DNA of 64,000 nucleotides from JAGVSZ01 sp963747775. Its GTDB lineage: Bacteria; Pseudomonadota; Gammaproteobacteria; Burkholderiales; SG8-39. The notes beneath the pieces are model-generated. The model was not told the origin of the DNA and ran no database searches. It worked only from the letters and a program-made list of their open reading frames with translations. Of the stretch, positions 43,498 to 52,209 are shown piece after piece. The stretch's first letter is position 1. The number at the start of each line of letters is the position of its first letter. A program made the position numbers and the translations under genes. The DNA lies in the NCBI GenBank assembly GCA_963747775.1, contig CAVVGT010000001.1:124001-188000 (forward strand). The letters run 5' to 3'.

Positions 43498-44374
43498 GCT
43501 CGGCCGGTTCGCGGTGCGCGATCCACAAGCCGAGCACGACGCAGGCGAGCCCGGCGGCGAGCAGCGGCGACACGCGCTCGCCCAGCAGCAGCGCGCCGAG
43601 CGCCGTCGCGGTGATCGGACTCAGGCCCAAAAACACGGTGACGCGGGTCGGCGTCGTGCGCCCCAGCGCCCACAGCCAGAGGTAATAGCCGATGCCGCTG
43701 CTCACGCCGATGAACAGGACGGCGAGCCAGCCGTGCCCAGTGAACCGCGGTAGACCGCCGAAAAAACCCTCCCCCGCGGCGAGCAGCGCCAGGAATCCGA
43801 CCGACGCGAGCATCGCGAGCGCGCTCACCGGCAACGTCGGATAGCGGCGCAGGTACGGTCGGTACAGAACGCTGCAGACCGCGCCGACGAGCGCGCTCGC
43901 AAGGATCGCGAGCTCGCCCAGCCACTCGCCGGACGCATCGACCGGTCCGACCGCCTTCTCGCCGATCGCCAGGGCGACGCCGGCGATGGTGAGCAGGACG
44001 CCGATCGTCTTCGCCGCGGTCGGGCGTTCCTCGTCCAGCACGGTCGCGACCACCACCGTCAGCAGGGGGAAGGACGCGAAGATGAGCGCCGCCCGTGCCG
44101 CGGGGACGCGCGCGAGCCCGAAGTTGAGCAGCGCGATCAGCACGCCGAACTGGAGGATCCCGAGCACCGCGATCGGCACGAGATCGCGCGGGGCGATGCG
44201 AACGCGCGGCGCAAGCACGAGCGGTGGAACAAGGCACAGGAGGCCGATCGCGTAGCGCAGGAGCGCGAGCGAGGCCGGCGTGGTCTCGCCGATCACGAAG
44301 CGGGTGGCGACGATCGCCGCGCCGACCTGGATCCCGGTCGCCGCGGCGGCCACCGCGGGAAGCCAGCGGCGCAT
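43490..44374 (-). CDS. EamA/DMT-family transporter
   Basis: A 294-residue membrane protein with ten predicted segments and two EamA repeats, as in drug/metabolite exporters: ALLRYAIGLLCLVPPLVL and LNFGLARVPAARAALIFASFPLLTVVVA in the first, PTRVTVFLGLSPITATALGALLLGERVSPLLAAGLACVVLGL in the second. It starts at ATG 44374, 10 bases after the MarR-GNAT gene, and is probably co-transcribed with it. Amino acid or metabolite export is the usual role. Confidence 0.88.
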   Translation of the reverse strand: MRRWLPAVAAAATGIQVGAAIVATRFVIGETTPASLALLRYAIGLLCLVPPLVLAPRVRIAPRDLVPIAVLGILQFGVLIALLNFGLARVPAARAALIFASFPLLTVVVATVLDEERPTAAKTIGVLLTIAGVALAIGEKAVGPVDASGEWLGELAILASALVGAVCSVLYRPYLRRYPTLPVSALAMLASVGFLALLAAGEGFFGGLPRFTGHGWLAVLFIGVSSGIGYYLWLWALGRTTPTRVTVFLGLSPITATALGALLLGERVSPLLAAGLACVVLGLWIAHREPAELR

Positions 44375-44384
44375 GCGGCGCGGG

Positions 44385-45314
44385 CTAGAGCCTGCGCTCC
44401 CAGTACTGGCCGACGAGGTCGTGGCCGAAGCTGTGATGCGGCTCAGCGCGGACGAGCCGATATCCGGCTTCCTCGTAGATGTGGCGCGCGGCGTCCAGGA
44501 TATCGTTGGTCCACAGCACGATCTTCCGGTAGCCGGCGCGGCGCGCAAAGCGCTCGCATTCGCTCACCAGGCGCTTGCCGATGCCGAGCCCGCGCGCCTC
44601 GGGCTCCACGATCAGCAGGCGCAATTGGGCGATCGTTTCGGACTTGCGGACGAGGCAGACCGACCCGACGTTGCGGCCGTCGCGCTCGGCGATCCAGCAG
44701 CGCTCGCGCTTCGCATCGAAGTTGCGGATGAACCGCGCGGCGATCTCGGCGACCAGCGCCTCGAAGGTCTCGTCCCAGCCGTACTCCTGCGAGTACAGCG
44801 CCGCGTGCCGGCTGATCACCCACCCCATGTCGCCCGGCTGGTGCGTGCGCAGGAGGTACGGCGCGCCCGGCGCCGGCCGCGCGCCGAGGACCGTTTCGAC
44901 GGTTTCCAGCGCGGACACGAGGCCGCGCTGGTGCGGCTCCGGCAGGCCCTCCAGCAGGGCGGCGACGTCCTTGTTCGACCGCGCGTTCAGCGTCTCGTAC
45001 GCGCGGCGTCCTTTCGCGGTCAGCGCCAGGTGATGCTGCCGGCCGTCGGCGGCCGAGCGCGTGCGCGCGAGAACGCCGTTGCGCTCAAGGCCGTGCAGGA
45101 GGCGACTCAGGTACCCGGCATCCAGGGCGAGATCGCGCCCCAGCTCGGCCGCGGTGGGTCGGTCGCGGTGCGCGAGTTCGTAGATGAGCCGCGCCTCGGC
45201 GAGGGAATACGGGCTGCCGAGCAGGTCCGCCCGCAGCACCCCGATGCGCCGCGTGTAGAAGCGGTTGAACCGCCGCACGGTGTCGATGCGCCGCGCGAGC
45301 TCGCTGCCTGCCAT
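44385..45314 (-). CDS. MarR-GNAT bifunctional regulator/acetyltransferase
   Basis: A 309-residue fusion. The N-terminal half is a MarR winged helix (LAEARLIYELAHRDRPTAAELGRDLALDAGYLSRLLHGLERNGVLAR). The C-terminal half is a GNAT acetyltransferase with the acetyl-CoA loop EARGLGIGKRLV and an HIYEEAGYRLVRAE tail. It starts at ATG 45314. A 9-bp-arm inverted repeat lies 46 bases upstream, in the gap shared with fumC, and is a likely binding site. It is probably co-transcribed with the EamA exporter, a pairing that suggests control of export of an acetylatable metabolite. Confidence 0.88.
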   Translation of the reverse strand: MAGSELARRIDTVRRFNRFYTRRIGVLRADLLGSPYSLAEARLIYELAHRDRPTAAELGRDLALDAGYLSRLLHGLERNGVLARTRSAADGRQHHLALTAKGRRAYETLNARSNKDVAALLEGLPEPHQRGLVSALETVETVLGARPAPGAPYLLRTHQPGDMGWVISRHAALYSQEYGWDETFEALVAEIAARFIRNFDAKRERCWIAERDGRNVGSVCLVRKSETIAQLRLLIVEPEARGLGIGKRLVSECERFARRAGYRKIVLWTNDILDAARHIYEEAGYRLVRAEPHHSFGHDLVGQYWERRL

Positions 45315-45359
45315 GGCCGGCCTCCCCTGGCGTTCCCGGAAGACTGCCATTGTCAACGA

Positions 45360-45382
45360 GATACTTGCCGACAGCAAGTATC
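45360..45382. promoter_or_regulatory. Inverted repeat, candidate MarR operator
   Basis: GATACTTGC and GCAAGTATC form a perfect 9-bp inverted repeat with a 5-base spacer in the divergent gap between the MarR-GNAT gene and fumC. Its symmetry and length fit a dimeric MarR regulator. It is 78 bases from the fumC start and 46 from the regulator start, so either or both could be controlled. Confidence 0.6.
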
Positions 45383-45459
45383 CGCCGCCGGCCGCCCCGC
45401 GCGCGGCGCCCGTGCGCTCTGCTACGATCCTCGGCACACCCGACGCGAGGAGGTGAGCC

Positions 45460-46854
45460 ATGGCCTTCCGGATCGAGACCGACACGATGGGCGAGGTGCA
45501 GGTGCCGGCGGACCGGTACTGGGGCGCCCAGACCGAGCGCTCGCGCAACAATTTCCGCATCGGCCCGCCGGCGAGCATGCCGCGCGAGGTCATCCGCGCC
45601 TTCGCGTACCTCAAGAAGGCCGCCGCGCTCGCCAACGTGGAGCTCGGCGTCCTGTCGCGCGGGAAGGCCGACCTGATCGGGCACGTCTGCGACGAGATCC
45701 TCGCCGGCCGGCTCGACGACGAGTTCCCCCTGGTGATCTGGCAGACCGGCAGCGGCACCCAGAGCAACATGAACGTGAACGAGGTGATCGCGAACCGTGC
45801 GCACGTGCTTGCCGGCGGGAAGCTCGGCGACGGAAAGCAGACCCTCAACCCGAACGACGACGTCAACAAGAGCCAGTCGAGCAACGACACCTTCCCGACC
45901 GCGATGCACATCGCCGCCTACACGCTCGTGGTCGAGGTGACGCTGCCCGGCGTGCAGAAGCTCCGCGACACGCTCGCCGCCAAGTCGCGCGCTTTCGAGA
46001 AGATCGTCAAGACCGGCCGCACGCACTTCATGGATGCGACCCCGCTCACGCTCGGCCAGGAGTTCGGCGGCTACGTGCAGCAGCTCGACAACGGGATGCG
46101 GGCGATCCGGAGCGCGCTCGAAATGGTGCGCGAGCTGGCGCTCGGCGGAACCGCCGTCGGCACCGGTCTCAACGCGCCGAAGGGCTACGCAGTGCTCGTC
46201 GCGCGCAAGATCGCGGAGCTGACCGGCCATCCTTTCGTCACCGCGCCGAACAAGTTCGAGGCGCTTGCGGCCCACGACGCGATGATCGAGCTGTCGGGCG
46301 CGCTGAAGCGGGTCGCGGTGTCGCTGATGAAGATCGGCAACGACGTCCGCATCCTGAGCTCCGGGCCGCGCAGCGGGATCGGCGAGCTCGTCATCCCCGA
46401 CAACGAGCCCGGCTCGTCGATCATGCCGGGCAAGGTCAACCCCACCCAGCCCGAGGCGCTTACGATGGTCGCCGCTCAGGTGATGGGCAACGACGTGGCC
46501 GTGACGATCGGCGGTGCGAGCGGGCATTTCGAGCTGAACGTGTTCAAGCCGCTGATCGCCGCGAACGTGCTGCAGAGCGCGCGGCTGATCGGTGACGCCT
46601 GCGTCTCGTTCGAGGAGAAGTGCGCCGCAGGCATCCAGCCCAACCTCCCGGTCATCGACCGGCATCTCGAGAACTCGCTGATGCTGGTGACCGCGCTCAA
46701 CCCGCATATCGGCTACCACAAGGCCGCCGAGATCGCGAAGAAGGCCCACAAGGAAGGCACGACGCTGCGCGAGGCGGCGCTCGCGCTCGGCTATGTCACG
46801 CCCGAGCAGTTCGACGAGTGGGTGGATCCGGCGAAGATGGTGTCGGGCGGGTAA
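45460..46854 (+). CDS. fumC: Class II fumarate hydratase
   Basis: A 464-residue fumarase, ATG 45460 behind CGAGGAGGTGA. The superfamily signature GSSIMPGKVNPTQPE is at about residues 318-332. The substrate loops GSGTQSNMNVNEVIANRA, SSNDTFPTAMHIA and the TGRTHFMDATPLTLGQE stretch with the catalytic His are intact. It interconverts fumarate and malate in the citric acid cycle, without an iron-sulfur cluster. It is followed by a strong hairpin. Confidence 0.95.
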   Translation: MAFRIETDTMGEVQVPADRYWGAQTERSRNNFRIGPPASMPREVIRAFAYLKKAAALANVELGVLSRGKADLIGHVCDEILAGRLDDEFPLVIWQTGSGTQSNMNVNEVIANRAHVLAGGKLGDGKQTLNPNDDVNKSQSSNDTFPTAMHIAAYTLVVEVTLPGVQKLRDTLAAKSRAFEKIVKTGRTHFMDATPLTLGQEFGGYVQQLDNGMRAIRSALEMVRELALGGTAVGTGLNAPKGYAVLVARKIAELTGHPFVTAPNKFEALAAHDAMIELSGALKRVAVSLMKIGNDVRILSSGPRSGIGELVIPDNEPGSSIMPGKVNPTQPEALTMVAAQVMGNDVAVTIGGASGHFELNVFKPLIAANVLQSARLIGDACVSFEEKCAAGIQPNLPVIDRHLENSLMLVTALNPHIGYHKAAEIAKKAHKEGTTLREAALALGYVTPEQFDEWVDPAKMVSGG

Positions 46855-46861
46855 GGCGCGA

Positions 46862-46891
46862 CCCTTTCCCTCCCCGTGGGAGGGAAAAGGG
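46862..46891. terminator. Strong hairpin between convergent genes
   Basis: CCCTTTCCCTCCC (46862-46874) pairs with GGGAGGGAAAAGGG (46878-46891), a 13-bp stem with one bulged A and a 3-base loop, eight bases after the fumC stop. It lies between fumC and the convergent lectin-like gene and could serve as a terminator in both directions. CCCTTTCCC-type palindromes also occur as dispersed repeats in GC-rich bacteria. Confidence 0.55.
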
Positions 46892-46925
46892 AGGGGGACC
46901 GGCGCACCGGGGTCGGGGCCGCCGG

Positions 46926-47603
46926 CTACTTTGCAGCGAAGCAGTAGAAGAAACCGTTGCCGCCGCTGCTCCGGAGATTGTCCTGGCTGCAGCCGCGCGA
47001 CGGGTGGGAGTGGTTCCAGGACTTGGCGGGCGGGGAGTCGTTCAGGCCCTGCCGGTCATGGTGGCCGACCTGCGCCGAGCCGGCGCTGCTGCTCGTCCAG
47101 TTGGCGCAGGTGGTATCCGAGGTTCCGCCGACGAACGCCCGGCCCTGCGAATCCGACCCGGTCAGGATGTCGTGCATGTTCGGCTGGTCGCCCCGGCCGT
47201 TGACGACCGCGCCCTTCTCGGTAAGCGCGGTCTGCTTGGTGACGTTGCCCTTGTCGTGAAGGTCGTCGACGTTGCTGGCGATGAGCTCGCCCTTGGCGTT
47301 GTACCAGGGGCCGCGGCCGATGCGATCGCGCGCGTTGACCGCGGGCGCGCCGCCCGATGCGGTGGTGCTCAGGTAGGCGTGCCAGGTCCGGTTGCCCGCA
47401 CCCGCGGCGGCCGCGAGCGACTGGCAGATCTTGTCCGCACCGGCCAGGCCGCCGAGATCGGCGCCTTTGCCGGACCCGGCGCTGGTGACGAAGAAGCTCA
47501 TCGTCTTCGGCGCATTTGCCTTCTGCGCAAGGGATTCCGCGCTCATGCCCGCCACTGCGAGCGTACACGCGGCGAATACTGCCGATCTGGTGGTGACTTT
47601 CAA
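46926..47603 (-). CDS. Secreted lectin-like protein (DUF1554-like)
   Basis: A 225-residue exported protein. The best start is TTG at 47603, five bases after AGGAGG; it gives a signal peptide (SAVFAACTLAVAGMSAESLAQ). The mature part has MSFFVTSAGSGKGADLGGLAGADKICQSLA, WHAYLSTTA, GRGPWYNAKGELIASNVDDLH and a Cys/Gly-rich C-terminus (GCSQDNLRSSGGNGFFYCFA). These are features of collagen-endostatin/lectin-fold proteins annotated as lectins in other proteobacteria. Four Cys could form disulfides in the periplasm or outside the cell. Its ligand is unknown. Confidence 0.65.
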   Translation of the reverse strand: MKVTTRSAVFAACTLAVAGMSAESLAQKANAPKTMSFFVTSAGSGKGADLGGLAGADKICQSLAAAAGAGNRTWHAYLSTTASGGAPAVNARDRIGRGPWYNAKGELIASNVDDLHDKGNVTKQTALTEKGAVVNGRGDQPNMHDILTGSDSQGRAFVGGTSDTTCANWTSSSAGSAQVGHHDRQGLNDSPPAKSWNHSHPSRGCSQDNLRSSGGNGFFYCFAAK

Positions 47604-47717
47604 AGGAACCTCCTCGGTTGAAATCTGGGCTGTCGAGAGCGGACCGGAATGGGTCACGTCCGCCAGCGGCCGGCATTCTCACACATCGGCCGGACAGGGC
47701 TCGACGCGTTCAGTCGA

Positions 47718-48410
47718 TCAGCGTGCGCCCGCTTTCTCCAGGATCTGCGCCATCTCCTTGTAGCCCCGTCCCCGCGCATGCGCGAGCGGGGTGATGCCGG
47801 CGCGATCGGGGATGTTCACGTTCGCACCGGCTTGCACGAGCGCACGCAGCGTTTCGGTGTGGCGCTTGCCTCCGTCGCCGAGGACGATCGACTCCATCAG
47901 TGCGGTCCAGATCAGGTTGTTCACGTGGTCGAGCGGCGCGTCGGCCTTGATGAGGATCTGGACGACTTCGATGTGGCCGAGGTGCGCGGCCGCGATCAGC
48001 GCGGTGCCGTCGTAGGGACTGGTGACGTTCTTCGCGCTCGCCCCGCCCTCCAGCACGAGCTGGAGCATCGGGACGTCGTCGGCGACCGCGGCGATCGTGA
48101 CGACGTCGTAGCGCTGCCGGTCGAGCGCGTTCGCGTTAGCGCCTTTCGCGAGCAGCGCGCGCGTCGCGTCGTACTTCTTACGGTAGACGGCCACGTGCAG
48201 GGGCGTGCGCCCGTTGCCGTCGCGCGCTTCGCGGTCGGCGCCCGACGCGAGCAGACGCTCGATCTCGGCGACGCTGCCGGAAGCGGCTGCAGCGTGAAGC
48301 CCGGTGTACCGCGCGGCCTCGGCATCGCTCGGTGGCACCTGGGCGGACGCCAGCGGCGCCCACCCGGGCGACGCGAGCGCCAGCGCCGCCGCGATCACGC
48401 GTGTCCGCAA
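47718..48410 (-). CDS. Exported ankyrin-repeat protein
   Basis: A 230-residue protein with a signal peptide (ALALASPGWAPLASAQ) and about five ankyrin repeats, for example TGLHAAAASGSVAEIERLLASGAD, TPLHVAVYRKKYDATRALLAKGAN and TALIAAAHLGHIEVVQILIKADA. The likely start is TTG 48410, with GAAAGG eight bases upstream; GTG 48398 is an alternative. It begins 12 bases after the tandem ABM gene and is probably its operon partner. Periplasmic ankyrin proteins often protect or scaffold other proteins, but no role is visible here. Confidence 0.8.
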   Translation of the reverse strand: MRTRVIAAALALASPGWAPLASAQVPPSDAEAARYTGLHAAAASGSVAEIERLLASGADREARDGNGRTPLHVAVYRKKYDATRALLAKGANANALDRQRYDVVTIAAVADDVPMLQLVLEGGASAKNVTSPYDGTALIAAAHLGHIEVVQILIKADAPLDHVNNLIWTALMESIVLGDGGKRHTETLRALVQAGANVNIPDRAGITPLAHARGRGYKEMAQILEKAGAR

Positions 48411-48422
48411 TGTCGCGGCCTT

Positions 48423-49220
48423 TCAGTCGATCGACGTGTAAAGCTGCTCGTCGTAGAGGCTACCCGACAGCGGATTGATCACGAACAGCGGATCGGCCGC
48501 CACGCCGCTGCCGGGCGCCACGCCCGCCAGGCTGTCGCGGAAGCGCCTGGTGTCGGCGTGCATCGTGTGGGCCTCCTGGTCCTTCGCGCTTCCCCACACC
48601 TCAATGACGGTCATGTGGTTCGGGCGGTTGGCCTGGGTCAGCGCGTCGAAGCGGATGTTGCCGGCGTGCTTGCGGCTGTCGACGACCAGCTTCTCGACCA
48701 GCGCGATGCCGCACGGCCCGGTGTCGCTGACCTGGCGCTTGCAGGGCGGAATCTGCTCGGTCGGAATGATGTCGACGTGCGTCACCACGTACACCGCGCC
48801 GCGTCCGCCCTGGCCGCCGCCGGCAGCCGCCAGCCCGGCGTGCGGCCGCTCGTCGTACGGGCTGTGGAGGAGCGGCTGGAGTGCCTTGCGGAACGCGACC
48901 GTGCTTTCGGACTTGGCATGCGCCGCCCGCGCGGCCTGGTCCTGCCAGACCTCGAGCAGGACGAAGTGGTTCTTGCGCCCCGTCTCCTGCAGCGCCTCGG
49001 AGGCGATGTTCCCCGCCTGCTGCCGGGTGGCGGCGCTGTGCTTCTTGATCAGCGCGGCGGCCTTCTGCGCGTCGGCAGGCCCTGCCTCGATGTAAGTGAC
49101 GATGAAGAAGGGCTTGTCCGGCAATACCGTGCCGTTGGCGAGCTTCACCTGGCCGAGCGCCGGGGCGGCGACGAGTCCCAGCAGCGCGACGCTGCCCAGA
49201 AACTTCCAGAACCACTTCAT
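48423..49220 (-). CDS. Secreted tandem antibiotic-biosynthesis-monooxygenase (ABM) domain protein
   Basis: A 265-residue exported protein, ATG 49220 behind GAGGAGGGAAT, with a signal peptide ending APALGQ. Two ABM-type ferredoxin-like domains are recognisable: PFFIVTYIEAGPADAQKAAALI with HFVLLEVWQDQAARAAHAKSE, and AVYVVTHVDIIPTEQ with HMTVIEVWGSAKDQEAHTMHAD. A Gly-rich linker (AAAGGGQGGRG) separates them. ABM domains act on quinones, haem or polyketides, usually as dimers; an exported tandem form may be a self-contained dimer. The ligand is unknown. Confidence 0.75.
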   Translation of the reverse strand: MKWFWKFLGSVALLGLVAAPALGQVKLANGTVLPDKPFFIVTYIEAGPADAQKAAALIKKHSAATRQQAGNIASEALQETGRKNHFVLLEVWQDQAARAAHAKSESTVAFRKALQPLLHSPYDERPHAGLAAAGGGQGGRGAVYVVTHVDIIPTEQIPPCKRQVSDTGPCGIALVEKLVVDSRKHAGNIRFDALTQANRPNHMTVIEVWGSAKDQEAHTMHADTRRFRDSLAGVAPGSGVAADPLFVINPLSGSLYDEQLYTSID

Positions 49221-49261
49221 GATTCCCTCCTCCTGTGTTGTTCTCGCGGAATCCTCCGAGC

Positions 49262-50203
49262 TCACAGCTGCCTGCCGACCGCGTCCTCGAGCAGACGCCA
49301 GCAGGTGTCGCCGAGCTCCCGGCGCCACCGGCGGTAGAAATCCCCGGACAGCACCGCCCGGAAGCTCGCGGCGTCGGCCGTGTTGAAGACCATGCCGCGC
49401 TCGGTGGCGAGCCGCGTCTCGAGCTCGCGGTTGAAGCCGACAGTGTAGGCGCGCTGGCGCTCGACGTGCGCAGCCACCGCCCGGTTCACGATCGTCTGCA
49501 CGTCCTCCGGCAGGCGGCGCCAGAACGCGAGGTGCCCGATCAGATTGAAGCCCGACCACATGTGCGCCGTGAGACTCACGTAGTTCGAGACTTCGTAGAG
49601 TCGGTTCACCTCGACGACCGCGAGCGGATTTTCCTGCCCGTCGACCCGGTGGGCGGCGAGCGCGGCGTATAGCTCGCGGATGTTCACGACGACGGGCGTC
49701 GCGCCGAGCGCGCGGAAGGCGTCGTCGAACATCCGACCGTCCGGAATGCGCATGCGGTAGCCGGCCAGATCGGTCGCGCTGCGCACCGGCCGGTCCACCG
49801 AGACGATGTGCCGGAAGCCGTTTTCGAGCACGCCGTCGCGGAATCCGTGGATCCCTTTGACGGCCATCTCCGCGCGCAAATGGTCCCCGAGCGCCCCACG
49901 CATCGCGGCGTGCACCTGCGCGGGGCTCGCGAACGCGAAGGGCAGTCCCTGGATCTCGGCGACCGGCACGATCTTGCCTAGGATGCCGCCCATGAGCGCC
50001 ATGAATTCCAGCTCGCCCGACACGAGCATGTCCAGAGCGGCCGGATCGGAGCCGGCGATGCCGCCGTTCTGCGCATGCACCGTGACATCGAGCGCACCCC
50101 CGGTCGCGGCGCGCACTTCGTCCCACAGCGCAACGAGGAAGCCGTGGGTGTGGCTGGCCTCGGGCTGGTTGTGGAACTGGCGTCCGGCCCATCGTTCGGT
50201 CAT
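49262..50203 (-). CDS. DctP-like TRAP receptor lacking a signal peptide
   Basis: A 313-residue protein with DctP-family features: ATDLAGYRMRIPDGRMFDDAFRALGATPVVV with the substrate-contacting Arg, and HRVDGQENPLAVVEVNRLYEV. It begins directly with what is normally the mature region (MTERWAGRQFHNQPEASHTHGF). No export signal can be added, because the upstream Bug gene ends only 16 bases before. It either acts in the cytoplasm, is exported by an unusual route, or its true N-terminus is lost through a frame error. There is no DctQ/DctM neighbour. Confidence 0.75.
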   Translation of the reverse strand: MTERWAGRQFHNQPEASHTHGFLVALWDEVRAATGGALDVTVHAQNGGIAGSDPAALDMLVSGELEFMALMGGILGKIVPVAEIQGLPFAFASPAQVHAAMRGALGDHLRAEMAVKGIHGFRDGVLENGFRHIVSVDRPVRSATDLAGYRMRIPDGRMFDDAFRALGATPVVVNIRELYAALAAHRVDGQENPLAVVEVNRLYEVSNYVSLTAHMWSGFNLIGHLAFWRRLPEDVQTIVNRAVAAHVERQRAYTVGFNRELETRLATERGMVFNTADAASFRAVLSGDFYRRWRRELGDTCWRLLEDAVGRQL

Positions 50204-50219
50204 GAGCGGTGCCGACGCC

Positions 50220-51191
50220 TCAGTTCTCGGCGAGGCCGGCGGCGTTCACGACCTTCTCCCAGCGCGCCCAGTCCTCGCGCATCACCTTGGTGAGCGCATC
50301 GGCAGGCGTGTCCCAGATCTCCAGCCCGCTCTTCGCGAGCCGGTCCGCCAGGCCGGGCGTGGCCATCGCCTTCGTGGCGGCATCCCGCAGCTTCGCGACG
50401 ACTTCGGGCGGCGTGCCCTTCAGCGCGAACAGCGCCACCCACGACGCATAGTCGTAGCCCGGCACGCCGCTCTCGGCGACGGTCGGAATGCCGGGAAACG
50501 CCTTGCTGCGTTCGCCGCCGGCAAACGCGATCAGCTTGATGCGCTCGTTCGGGAGATACGGCAGCGCGAGCGAGTGCGCGACGAACATCACCTGGACGCG
50601 ACCGGCGGCGAGGTCCGCGGTGGCCGCGGTGGCGCCCTTGTACGGGACGTGCGTGAGCTTCACGCCCGCCATCTCCATGAACATCTCGGTCGCGAGGTGC
50701 TGCGGACTGCCCGGACCGCCGGTCGAGTAGTTCAGGGCGCCGGGCTGCGCCTTCGCGAGCGCGATCAGCTCCTTGACGTTCGACACCGGCAGGTCCTTTG
50801 GCACGCCGAGGAAGGTCGGGATGTTCGCAATGCCGCGGATGGGCACGTAGTCGGCGAAGGAGTCGAACTTCACCTCCTTGCGCTTGATGTGCGGCAGGAT
50901 CGTGAGGATGCTGTTGTTCATCGCCGCGAGCGTGTAGCCGTCCGGGCGCGCGGTCGCGAGGCGGTTCGCGCCGATAAGGCCGCCGACGCCGGTGACGTTC
51001 TCGACGACCACGTTCTGGCCGAGGATCTCGGTGAGCCGCTCGGCGACGACGCGCACCGCGATGTCGGAGGCGCTGCCGACCTGCAGCGGCAGGATCACCT
51101 GGATCGGACGGTTCGGATAGGACTCCTGGGCGACCGCGTGCGGCACAAGGCAGACCGCTGCGAGGGCGGCGCAGGCAAGACGTTGGATCAT
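50220..51191 (-). CDS. Bug/TctC-type tripartite tricarboxylate receptor
   Basis: A 323-residue periplasmic receptor, ATG 51191 behind AGGAGAACG. It has a signal peptide ending HAVAQ and motifs YPNRPIQVILPLQVGSASD, VVENVTGVGGLIG, PDGYTLAA, LTHVPYKGATAATADL and FPGIPTVAESGVPG. It is followed by the signal-less DctP and preceded by another Bug gene, giving a receptor-only minus-strand operon with no visible membrane transporter. Confidence 0.92.
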   Translation of the reverse strand: MIQRLACAALAAVCLVPHAVAQESYPNRPIQVILPLQVGSASDIAVRVVAERLTEILGQNVVVENVTGVGGLIGANRLATARPDGYTLAAMNNSILTILPHIKRKEVKFDSFADYVPIRGIANIPTFLGVPKDLPVSNVKELIALAKAQPGALNYSTGGPGSPQHLATEMFMEMAGVKLTHVPYKGATAATADLAAGRVQVMFVAHSLALPYLPNERIKLIAFAGGERSKAFPGIPTVAESGVPGYDYASWVALFALKGTPPEVVAKLRDAATKAMATPGLADRLAKSGLEIWDTPADALTKVMREDWARWEKVVNAAGLAEN

Positions 51192-51232
51192 TTCGTTCTC
51201 CTGGTGAGTCGACGCGCGAGCTGGCCGAGCCG

Positions 51233-52195
51233 CTATTGCGGCTGGATGCCCGCGTCCTTGACAATCGCCTGGTAGGTGACGATCTGGTCGCGCACGAACT
51301 TCGCGAATTCGTCGGGCTTCATCGGCGCCGGCGTGATGCCGAGCTTGGCGAACTGCTCGCGCACCTCCGCGCCCTGCACGATCGCGTTCACCTGCGCGTT
51401 GAGCTTCTGCACCACCGCGGGCGGCGTGCCGGCGCGCGCCCACATCCCGAACCAGAGCGAGATGTCGAACGCGCCGAGGCCCTGTTCCGCGAGCGCCGGC
51501 ACGTCGGGCAGCACGTCGGCGCGCCTGCGCGTCGACACGCCGAGCGCGCCGAGCCTGCCCTCCTTGACCTGGCCAATCGCCGTGTTAATCGGCGCCATGT
51601 AGAACGAGGTGCGGCCCGCGATCGTGTCCTGGATCGCTTCCGGCGAGCCCTTGTACGGGACGTGCAACATCTTCACGCCCGCTTGCTGCGCGAAGTACTC
51701 CGCCGCGAGGTGCGTCGAGCTGCCGACGCCCGCCGACGCGAACGGGATCGCGCCGGGCTGCGCTTTCGCCGCGTCGATCAGCGCCTTCAGGTTCGGATAC
51801 GCGCCGCCCTTCGCGGTCACCATCACGTACGGCGTCACGCCGAGGATCGCGACGTCCACGAGATCCTTGAGCGGGTCGTACGGCAGGCTCTTGTAGATCG
51901 CGGGGTTCGCGGCGTGCGACGCCGACTGCACCAGCAGCGTGTAGCCGTCGGGTTCCGCGCTGACGACCGCCTGCGTGCCGATCTGGCCGCCGGCGCCCGG
52001 CCGGTTCTCGACGACCACCGGCTGCTTGAACGCCTCGCCCAGATGCCTGGCGACGATGCGTCCGGCGATGTCGGCGCCGGAGCCGGGCGTGAGCGGAATG
52101 ACGATGCGGATCGGCCGCGTCGGGTAATCCTGGGCCAACGCGGCCGGCGCGCAGAGCGCAAGGGCCGTCGCCAGGGCAAAGAGCGTCTTCTTCAT
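51233..52195 (-). CDS. Bug/TctC-type tripartite tricarboxylate receptor
   Basis: A 320-residue periplasmic receptor with signal peptide (MKKTLFALATALALCAPAALA) and motifs YPTRPIRIVIPLTPGSGAD, VVENRPGAGGQIG, PDGYTLLV, LHVPYKGSPEAIQDT and VLPDVPALAEQGLG. It is a paralogue of its downstream neighbour. It lies 14 bases after the TAXI-type receptor gene, so four receptor genes in a row run leftward here. Confidence 0.92.
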   Translation of the reverse strand: MKKTLFALATALALCAPAALAQDYPTRPIRIVIPLTPGSGADIAGRIVARHLGEAFKQPVVVENRPGAGGQIGTQAVVSAEPDGYTLLVQSASHAANPAIYKSLPYDPLKDLVDVAILGVTPYVMVTAKGGAYPNLKALIDAAKAQPGAIPFASAGVGSSTHLAAEYFAQQAGVKMLHVPYKGSPEAIQDTIAGRTSFYMAPINTAIGQVKEGRLGALGVSTRRRADVLPDVPALAEQGLGAFDISLWFGMWARAGTPPAVVQKLNAQVNAIVQGAEVREQFAKLGITPAPMKPDEFAKFVRDQIVTYQAIVKDAGIQPQ

Positions 52196-52209
52196 TCACG
52201 TGGTCATCG

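Noticed and set aside
46862..46891. Intrinsic terminator with T-tract after fumC
   Set aside because: The stem is strong but there is no T-run, so it was kept only as a medium-confidence terminator-like hairpin.
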